A DNA stretch of 5,930 nt, taken from positions 1-5,930 of the forward strand of contig CADCLH010000117.1 of the NCBI GenBank assembly GCA_902802215.1. The letters run 5' to 3'. The position numbers and the translations under genes were made by a program. Below are positions 1 through 4,602 of this stretch, piece by piece (positions within the stretch are counted from its first letter, which is position 1; each line of letters opens with the position of its first letter). The stretch is from Oscillospiraceae bacterium. GTDB taxonomy: Bacteria; Bacillota; Clostridia; Oscillospirales; Oscillospiraceae. The notes under the pieces are model-generated. The model was given only the letters and a program-made list of their open reading frames with translations. It had not been told where the DNA came from and searched no databases.

Positions 1-77
1 TTCTCGTGGAGGATGCGCAGCGCCGCGGAGCGGTTGTTGCGCTTGACGGCCATCATGTTGTCGCCTTGAAAGGTCAT
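1..77 (-). CDS. ROK-family transcriptional regulator, N-terminal fragment
   Basis: Only the first 25 codons are present; the gene runs off the left edge. The visible peptide begins MTFQGDNMMAVKRNN and continues RSAALRILHE. A polar lead followed by 'K..NRSA.LR.L.E' is the usual entry into the winged helix-turn-helix of ROK (NagC/XylR-type) repressors. The sugar-binding ROK domain would lie outside the window. The ATG at 75-77 is chosen because AGGAG sits at 85-89 with a 7-nt spacer; in-frame ATGs at codons 8 and 9 lack such a site. It lies 44 nt behind the DMT transporter stop on the same strand with no obvious terminator between, so it is probably the last gene of the operon. It would then be a natural candidate to sense the pathway sugar and control the divergent promoters at 4434-4586. 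The family call rests on a short stretch; another HTH family is possible. Confidence 0.6.
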   Translation of the reverse strand, partial: MTFQGDNMMAVKRNNRSAALRILHE

Positions 78-121
78 GGCAGGACTCCTTGCAGTAGTCG
101 GTGAAAAGACGGTCTTCCCGG

Positions 122-1030
122 TCAGCCGGGCTTGCCTTCCCGGTTGATGCGGGCGCGCAGCAGGATCACGGCGGCGCCGGCGAGCACCACCAGGATGCCG
201 GCGAGCTTCTTCGCGGTCAGCTCTTCATGCAGGAAAAAGACCCCGATGAAGCAGCTCACGACCGGCATCAGCAGCAGGTAGAGCTTGACGAGCCACACCT
301 CGAAATGCTTGAGGTTGCGGTAATAGAAGAAGTAGATCCCCGTCTGCGCGAGCCCGCCCAGCGCGACCAGCCACCAGAAGCCGGGGACGGTCCCCACGGC
401 GTCGGCGCGCATGTCGCCCGCGAGTAACGCGCTGCAGCCGAAGAGCAGCAGCACGACGGCGTTGTTGTAATAGGAGATCATGTCCGCGTCCTCGTGGTAT
501 TTCTCCTGCGCGGCCTTGATGATGAAGGCGTTGATGCTGACGCAGGCCGCCGAAAGCAGAAAGAACAGATCGGTCGGATGCAGCTCCATCCCGCCGAAGT
601 CCACGCCCAGCACCAGCAGCACGCCCACAAGCATGATCCCGGTGCCGAGCCAGTCGGACAGGTACAGGCGCTTGCGGTAGATCATCACGGTCGCGAGGTT
701 GACCATCAGCACGTCCGTCTTCAACAGCGCCGTGCCGGTCGAGAGCGAACCGTACTGGTAGCCGAGGTTTGCAAACAGATCCAGCAGAAAGCCGAACACG
801 CCGATGACGACGAGGATGAACACGGCCTTGCCCTGATGAAAGAGGCGGGAAAAGCTCCCGTCCAGCACGAGCTGGACCGTCAGGAACACCAGCGCGGCCG
901 AGCGCAGCAGAAAGCCCGCCAGCAGGGGAGAGCCGGTGGCGCCCACCACGACCTTGCTGACCGCGTAGTAGATCGACCACGACAGCACCATCCCCGCGAC
1001 CATCAGGGTGTATTTCAGCTTCTCGTTCAT
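122..1030 (-). CDS. DMT/EamA-family membrane transporter
   Basis: 302-residue integral membrane protein of the drug/metabolite transporter superfamily. About ten hydrophobic helices are visible, roughly at residues 7-25, 36-55, 70-90, 97-117, 124-145, 150-170, 184-204, 214-235, 245-266 and 272-292, in two EamA halves. The second half ends with the typical 'FLHEEL' turn (Glu near 269-270) followed by 'LAGILVVLAGAAVILL' and a basic tail. Length and topology are those of a complete family member. Its ATG overlaps the stop codon of the upstream dehydrogenase (ATGA at 1027-1030) and it has only a weak ribosome binding site, so translation is probably coupled. Most characterised DMT proteins export small metabolites or exchange them. 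Next to an aldehyde reductase it may export the reduced end product, or it may import the substrate; the sequence does not decide. The substrate is unknown. Confidence 0.85.
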   Translation of the reverse strand: MNEKLKYTLMVAGMVLSWSIYYAVSKVVVGATGSPLLAGFLLRSAALVFLTVQLVLDGSFSRLFHQGKAVFILVVIGVFGFLLDLFANLGYQYGSLSTGTALLKTDVLMVNLATVMIYRKRLYLSDWLGTGIMLVGVLLVLGVDFGGMELHPTDLFFLLSAACVSINAFIIKAAQEKYHEDADMISYYNNAVVLLLFGCSALLAGDMRADAVGTVPGFWWLVALGGLAQTGIYFFYYRNLKHFEVWLVKLYLLLMPVVSCFIGVFFLHEELTAKKLAGILVVLAGAAVILLRARINREGKPG

Positions 1031-2124
1031 TTCAGCGCTTCAAACATCTCCCGAAGCGCGGCCTCGTCCATCTTGACGGGGTTGTTGTTCATCAGCGCGT
1101 GAACGGCGCAGTCATGGCAGAGCTTGTCGAGGTCGACCTCGCCCAGATCGGAGAGCCTGCGGCGCAGGCCGCCGAGCTCCTTGAGGTACGCGATGCGCTG
1201 CGCGAGCTCCTCGGTGCCGCTCAGGCCGGCGCGCTGGCAGAGATACTCCAGACGCTCATCGGCGTTGATGCGCACGAAGCTGTCCAGCGTGAAGGCGCAG
1301 GCCTCGCCGTGGGGCAGGTGGTAGTCCTCGGACAGGGGGTAGCTGCACGCGTGGCTGCCCGCGGTGCGGGGGTTGGAGAAGGCCAGACCCGCGACCATGG
1401 AGCCGTAGAGCATGTTCGTGCGCGCCTCGAGGTTCGCCCCGTCACGCCAGGCGGTCTCGAGATTGGCGAGAATGACGCGGACGGCCTCAATGGCGAAGAG
1501 GTCGGCCAGAGGCTGGTGGTTGCGGCTCCAGTAGCCCTCGAGCGCGTGGGCCAGCGCGTCCAGACCGGTGTTCATGGTCGTGCGCGGCGGGACGGTGAGG
1601 GTCAGGGTCGGGTCGACGATCGCGGCGGTGGGCATGAAGAGCGGGTTGTTGATCGTGCGCTTCTCCTTGCCGTGGCTCATGACCGAGACCTGCGTGACCT
1701 CGCTGCCGGTACCGGCGGTGGTCGGGACGGCCACGATGGTCAGCGGGCTGCCGGGGAAGGGGACCTTCCCGGTGTAGTAGTCGACGATGTCCGCATCGCC
1801 GGGAGCCGCCGCCGCGGCGAACTTCGCCGTGTCGATGGAGCTGCCGCCGCCGACGCCCACAATGGCGTCCGCGCCGACCTCGCGCGCCAGACGGGCGGTC
1901 TCGGCCGCGCCGGAGAGCTGGGGGTTCTGCTCGACCTCGCCGAAGACGGCGGCGATGCAGGGGATCTTCTCCATCATCGCGCGGGCCTCGGGCGCGAAGT
2001 GGCGGCCGCAGACCAGCACGCACTTTTTGCACCCGAGCTCGCTCAGGATCTCGCCGAGCTGCTGAAATTTGCCCGCGCCGAACCAGATCTTGACGGGCTG
2101 CTTGTAGAAGAACTCGTTAACCAT
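1027..2124 (-). CDS. Iron-type (group III) alcohol dehydrogenase, probable reductase of an anionic C2 aldehyde
   Basis: 365-residue cytosolic NAD(P)H-dependent, metal-dependent alcohol dehydrogenase. The N-terminal nucleotide domain shows 'FGAGKF' (15-20), the dinucleotide loop 'GGGSSIDTAK' (92-101) and 'PTTAGTGSEV' (134-143). Likely metal ligands in the helical domain are Asp189 and His193 (GLDALAHALEGY), His258 and His272 (LPHGEA). In FucO-type enzymes the third ligand is the last His of an H-x-x-x-H motif; here the motif is SHACSY, with Tyr262 in that place and His258 remaining. I associate this 'HAxSYPL' form with phosphonoacetaldehyde and sulfoacetaldehyde reductases, from memory. The start is the ATG at 2122-2124, preceded by GGAG with good spacing; an in-frame upstream ATG at 2160 would add 12 arginine-rich residues inside the preceding gene and is rejected. 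The gene overlaps the upstream isomerase by 8 nt and the transporter by 4 nt. Substrate inferred: sulfoacetaldehyde reduced to isethionate; glycolaldehyde or lactaldehyde are alternatives. Confidence 0.85.
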   Translation of the reverse strand: MVNEFFYKQPVKIWFGAGKFQQLGEILSELGCKKCVLVCGRHFAPEARAMMEKIPCIAAVFGEVEQNPQLSGAAETARLAREVGADAIVGVGGGSSIDTAKFAAAAAPGDADIVDYYTGKVPFPGSPLTIVAVPTTAGTGSEVTQVSVMSHGKEKRTINNPLFMPTAAIVDPTLTLTVPPRTTMNTGLDALAHALEGYWSRNHQPLADLFAIEAVRVILANLETAWRDGANLEARTNMLYGSMVAGLAFSNPRTAGSHACSYPLSEDYHLPHGEACAFTLDSFVRINADERLEYLCQRAGLSGTEELAQRIAYLKELGGLRRRLSDLGEVDLDKLCHDCAVHALMNNNPVKMDEAALREMFEALK

Positions 2125-2590
2125 AGATCTTCTCCTCGATCGCGTCGACCTGCGCGGCAAACTTGTGCATGTTGGCCGCGCGCCAGTCCTCCAGATCCTG
2201 GCACCACGCGGTGGACAGGAAGGTCTTGACCATCTCGACGGCCATCTCGGGCCCGACGATCCAGCCGCCCATGCACAGGACGTTGGCGTTGTTGATGGCG
2301 CGGGCCATCTTGGCCGAATACACGCCCTCGCAGGCGACGGCGTAGACGCCCTTGAACTTGTTGGACACCACGCACATGCCGGCGCCGGTGCCGCAGATCA
2401 GGACCGCGCGCTCGTAGGTGCCGTTCTGCACCAGAGGGGCGACCTCGCTTGCGACCTGGTAATAGGGGTGGACCTGCTCGAGATCGACGGTGCCGAGATC
2501 GTCGAACTCCACGCCCGCATCAAGGAGATAGGCCTTGACGGCCTCCTTGACGGGAAAGCCGGATTTATCGCTGCCGATGGCAATTTTCAT
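2117..2590 (-). CDS. RpiB/LacAB-family sugar isomerase with altered active site
   Basis: 157-residue protein of the RpiB/LacA/LacB isomerase family, full length. It keeps the family core: 'IGSDKSGF' (5-12), the catalytic loop 'ICGTGAGM' with Cys66 as the likely base (65-72), 'SNKFKGV' (76-82) and 'NNANVLCMGGWIVG' (100-113). Against E. coli RpiB, from memory, several specificity residues differ. His10 is Lys9. The ring-opening His99 is Ile99. The C-terminal phosphate-clamp motif RHQQR is absent, the region reading MHKFAAQV (about 142-149). It is therefore unlikely to be ordinary ribose-5-phosphate isomerase and more likely acts on an open-chain, non-phosphorylated sugar; 4-deoxy-4-sulfoerythrose to -erythrulose is the favoured reading. 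The start at 2588-2590 follows GGAGG with an 8-nt spacer; the ATG five codons upstream overlaps that site. The stop overlaps the dehydrogenase start by 8 nt. Confidence 0.85.
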   Translation of the reverse strand: MKIAIGSDKSGFPVKEAVKAYLLDAGVEFDDLGTVDLEQVHPYYQVASEVAPLVQNGTYERAVLICGTGAGMCVVSNKFKGVYAVACEGVYSAKMARAINNANVLCMGGWIVGPEMAVEMVKTFLSTAWCQDLEDWRAANMHKFAAQVDAIEEKIYG

Positions 2591-2612
2591 ACTTGTATCC
2601 TCCATTTGATGA

Positions 2613-2638
2613 ACGGCCTTCCCAAAGGGGAAGGCCGT
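2613..2638 (-). promoter_or_regulatory. Intercistronic 11-bp perfect hairpin
   Basis: In the only sizeable gap of the leftward operon, 2613-2623 (ACGGCCTTCCC) pairs perfectly with 2628-2638 (GGGAAGGCCGT) around a 4-nt loop. It starts 5 nt past the transketolase C stop and ends a few nucleotides before the ribosome binding site of the RpiB-like gene. In the leftward transcript the stem is followed by TTCATC and not a U-tract, so it is not a standard intrinsic terminator. It could stabilise the upstream transketolase message against 3' decay, mark a processing site, or weaken read-through so that transketolase exceeds the downstream enzymes. The stem is certain; the role is inferred. Confidence 0.75.
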
Positions 2639-2643
2639 GATGA

Positions 2644-3567
2644 TTACTTGAGTGCGACGGCCTTCTTCGCGGTCGCGACGATGTTCTCCACGGTCAGGCC
2701 CATGGCCTCGCGCAGATAGGGCAGCTTGCCGACCTCGCCGAAGCGGTCCTGCACGCCCACCGCGCAGGCGGGGATCTTCTCGCCGGCCAGAGTCTCGAGC
2801 ACCGCCGAGTGCAGGCCGCCGATGACGTTGTGGTTCTCCACGGTCAGGACCGCCCCGGTCTTGCGCGCGGAGGCGAGCACGCTCTCGCGGTCGATGGGCT
2901 TGATGGTGTGGACGTTGATCACCTCACAGTCGATGCCCTCGGCCTTGAGAAGCTCGGCCGCCTCGAGCACGTCCTTGGTCAGGAAGCCGGAGACGAAGAT
3001 GCTCAGGTCCTTGCCCTCGCGGAGCTTGTCGGCCTTGAAGAGGTCGAACTTGTAGCCCTCGCCGAACACGTCGGGCAGAGCCTTGCGGAACAGGCGCATG
3101 TAGACCGGGCCCTCGTAGGCGTTGAGCACGGGCATTGCCGCGCGAAGCTGGGTCGCGTCCACGGGCTCGAAGATCACCATGCCGGGGATGGAGCGCACCA
3201 CGCCCACGTCCTCCATGCTCATGTGCGTGCCGCCGTTGAGCTCGGCAGAGATGCCGGGGTCGGTGCCGACGATCTTGACGTTCATCCCCGCGTAGGAGAT
3301 GGAGATCGCGATCTGGTCGCAGATGCGGCGCGTGGCAAAGGGGGTGAAGGTCTCGATCCAGGGCTTAAAGCCGTAGCTGGCAAGGCCCGCCGCGATGGAG
3401 GCCATGTTCTGCTCGGCTACGCCGCAGTCGAACATCTGCTTCGGGAAGCGCTCATACAGGGCGCGGGTGCCGCTGGCCTTGGCAAGGTCGGCGTCCAGAA
3501 CGCACACGTGGCGGTCCTGCTCCATCATCTGCGCCAGGCATTCGGCGTAAACAGCTCTCATTTCCAT
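2644..3567 (-). CDS. Transketolase, C-terminal subunit (Pyr and C-terminal domains)
   Basis: 307-residue second half of a split thiamine-diphosphate transketolase, pairing with the gene just upstream. The pyrimidine-binding domain (about 1-165) includes 'LDADLAKASGT' (24-34), the catalytic Glu52 in 'GVAEQNM' (49-55), 'GGTHMSMED' (112-120) and 'GPVYMRLFRK' (153-162). The C-terminal domain follows (about 185-300) with 'ENHNVIGGLHSAV' (244-256). Compared with canonical transketolase, the phosphate-contacting His (E. coli His461) is Asp103 and the donor-hydroxyl Asp469 is Asn111, while the positions matching His473 and Arg520 are kept (His115, Arg161). The substrate is thus probably not a standard pentose phosphate on both sides, though this substitution pattern may be shared by a wider clade of split transketolases. 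The start at 3565-3567 follows GGGGAGGAG with a 7-nt spacer and lies 4 nt after the N-subunit stop; an ATG two codons later is less well spaced. Confidence 0.92.
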   Translation of the reverse strand: MEMRAVYAECLAQMMEQDRHVCVLDADLAKASGTRALYERFPKQMFDCGVAEQNMASIAAGLASYGFKPWIETFTPFATRRICDQIAISISYAGMNVKIVGTDPGISAELNGGTHMSMEDVGVVRSIPGMVIFEPVDATQLRAAMPVLNAYEGPVYMRLFRKALPDVFGEGYKFDLFKADKLREGKDLSIFVSGFLTKDVLEAAELLKAEGIDCEVINVHTIKPIDRESVLASARKTGAVLTVENHNVIGGLHSAVLETLAGEKIPACAVGVQDRFGEVGKLPYLREAMGLTVENIVATAKKAVALK

Positions 3568-3571
3568 GATC

Positions 3572-4399
3572 TTACTCCTCCCCTCTGATTTCACGGATGG
3601 CGGCCTCGGCCTGCTCCTCGCTGACGGGGCAGTTGTGGTTGCCCGGGCCCAGGTCGACGATCCACTGCACGCCGCAGCCCTTGAGGGTGTTGAGGATCAC
3701 CATCGTGGGCTTGCCGCTGCCGACGCCGAGCTTGGCGTGCTTGACGGCGGCGGACACCTGCTCGACGTCGTTGCCGTCCTCCACCTCGATGACGTTCCAG
3801 CCGAAGGCGGCCCACTTGTCGCCCAGCGGGGCGATGTCGTTGACCTTCGCGACGGTGTCGTCGATTTGCAGCTTATTGTAATCGGTAAAGGCGATGAGGT
3901 TGTCCAGCTTCTTGGCGGCGGCAAACATCGCGGCCTCCCAGATCTGACCCTCCTGGCTCTCGCCGTCGCCGACGAGGGCGTAGATCACGGCGCCGTCGCC
4001 CTCAAGCTTGGAGCCGAGCGCAACGCCGACCGCGCAGCTGAAGCCCTGGCCGAGCGAGCCGGTCGTCATGTCGACGCCGACGGTGCGGTTCATGTCGCAG
4101 TGGCTGGGCAGGTTGGTGCCGCCCTGGTTGAGGGTCAGCAGCTCCCTGCGGTCGAAGTAGCCGCGGTTGGCGAGCGCCGCGTACACGGCGGGACCGGCGT
4201 GGCCCTTGGAGCAGACAAAGCGGTCGCGGCCGGCCATCTTCGGATCGGCCGGGTCGATGTTCATCTCCTCAAAGTACAGCACCGCCAGAAGCTCCGCCAC
4301 CGACAGGCAGCCGCCGATGTGGCCCACGCCGAGATGGCCGATGCATCTGAGGATGTCACAGCGGATATCCTTGCATATCTCTTTCAAATCGCAGTTCAA
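3572..4399 (-). CDS. Transketolase, N-terminal subunit (thiamine diphosphate PP domain)
   Basis: 275-residue first half of a split transketolase. It binds the diphosphate of ThDP and Mg2+ through the motif that begins GDGESQEGQ (144-152) and closes with Asn175 in 'TDYN'. Other family marks are 'GHIGGCLS' (26-33, normally GHPGG), 'SKGHAGPAVYAAL' (64-76), 'SHCD' holding the conserved His100, 'TTGSLGQGFS' (112-121) and 'GPGNHNCPV' (251-259) with a late conserved His255. With its partner it would transfer two-carbon ketol units in the cytosol. It is the first gene of the leftward operon. The start is a TTG at 4397-4399, chosen because AGGAGG lies at 4408-4413 with an 8-nt spacer and no in-frame ATG fits; the ATG near 4433 is out of frame and meets a stop. 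The 4-nt gap to the C-subunit favours equal synthesis of the two chains. Confidence 0.92.
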   Translation of the reverse strand: MNCDLKEICKDIRCDILRCIGHLGVGHIGGCLSVAELLAVLYFEEMNIDPADPKMAGRDRFVCSKGHAGPAVYAALANRGYFDRRELLTLNQGGTNLPSHCDMNRTVGVDMTTGSLGQGFSCAVGVALGSKLEGDGAVIYALVGDGESQEGQIWEAAMFAAAKKLDNLIAFTDYNKLQIDDTVAKVNDIAPLGDKWAAFGWNVIEVEDGNDVEQVSAAVKHAKLGVGSGKPTMVILNTLKGCGVQWIVDLGPGNHNCPVSEEQAEAAIREIRGEE

Positions 4400-4407
4400 T
4401 TTGGGTT

Positions 4408-4413
4408 CCTCCT
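4408..4413 (-). promoter_or_regulatory. Ribosome binding site deciding a TTG start
   Basis: A perfect AGGAGG on the minus strand sits 8 nt upstream of the TTG at 4397-4399. It fixes the start of the transketolase N-subunit, which has no suitable ATG. A TTG start behind a full-strength Shine-Dalgarno sequence is common in Firmicutes. Confidence 0.85.
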
Positions 4414-4433
4414 GATGAATGATGATTTGACAT

Positions 4434-4454
4434 TTGATTAAAAGATCTAACCAA
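4434..4454. promoter_or_regulatory. Candidate operator palindrome at the leftward start site
   Basis: The arms TTGATTA (4434-4440) and TAACCAA (4448-4454) are inverted copies with one mismatch in seven, separated by 7 nt. The site covers about +1 to +20 of the leftward transcript predicted from the promoter at 4460-4488, where a bound repressor would block initiation. It is AT-rich in a GC-rich locus. The binding protein is unknown; the ROK-type regulator at the left edge is the only candidate in view. Confidence 0.45.
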
Positions 4455-4459
4455 CGCTG

Positions 4460-4488
4460 AGTTTATCCCGCCGTCCGCACTTTGTCAA
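4460..4488 (-). promoter_or_regulatory. Leftward sigma-A promoter of the transketolase operon
   Basis: On the minus strand there is a consensus -35 TTGACA (4483-4488), a 17-nt spacer and a -10 TAAACT (4460-4465; four of six consensus positions). Transcription would start near 4453, giving a leader of about 54 nt before the TTG start of transketolase N. No other promoter of similar quality was noticed for the leftward genes, which suggests a single operon transcript. Confidence 0.7.
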
Positions 4489-4533
4489 GGGGGTAATGCG
4501 ACGAATTATTCAACTTTTTTCCCCGGAGACTCC

Positions 4534-4562
4534 TTGACATTCCGGCTGCGCGGCGCTATGAT
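4534..4562 (+). promoter_or_regulatory. Rightward sigma-A promoter of the isomerase-like gene
   Basis: A consensus -35 TTGACA (4534-4539) is followed by a 17-nt spacer and TATGAT (4557-4562), which misses the -10 consensus at one position. Transcription would start near 4569, leaving a leader of about 34 nt before the ATG at 4603. Both divergent promoters share the sequence CCTTGACA at the -35 end and lie back to back, about 45 nt apart. Confidence 0.8.
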
Positions 4563-4571
4563 TGTTCACGC

Positions 4572-4586
4572 CGTTAAATAATAACG
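4572..4586. promoter_or_regulatory. Candidate operator palindrome at the rightward start site
   Basis: CGTTA (4572-4576) and TAACG (4582-4586) form a perfect inverted repeat around 5 nt. It lies at about +4 to +18 of the rightward transcript and ends 5 nt before the GGAGG ribosome binding site (4592-4596). Its position mirrors the palindrome at 4434-4454, and both contain a GTTA/TAAC core, but the spacing differs by 2 nt. A single regulator is therefore possible but not shown. The arms are short enough that chance is a real alternative. Confidence 0.35.
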
Positions 4587-4602
4587 AAACCGGAGGATCG
4601 AT

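Noticed and set aside
104..117. AAGAC-G-GTCTT inverted repeat between the transporter and the ROK-type gene as a terminator or operator
   Set aside because: The arms are 5 bp around one base, so no stable hairpin loop forms and no U-tract follows; too short to call an operator.
1099..2229. 376-codon open frame on the plus strand across the dehydrogenase
   Set aside because: It overlaps the whole Fe-ADH coding region and shows only repetitive A/G/V/R/D-rich sequence without recognisable motifs.
2117..2605. Upstream ATG at 2603-2605 as start of the RpiB-like protein
   Set aside because: That codon overlaps the GGAGG that serves the ATG at 2588-2590, and family members begin at MKIAIG-type sequence.
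2809..3588. Long plus-strand open frames over the transketolase genes (also 3566-4441)
   Set aside because: Both are mirror frames of well-supported transketolase subunits, with no start signals of their own.
4494..4508. TAAT-N7-ATTA inverted repeat between the two -35 boxes
   Set aside because: The arms are only 4 bp, and the core differs from the two start-site palindromes, so no shared regulator is supported.
4525..4533. GGAG-A-CTCC palindrome directly upstream of the rightward -35 box
   Set aside because: Four-base arms are expected by chance at this composition; no second copy supports it.
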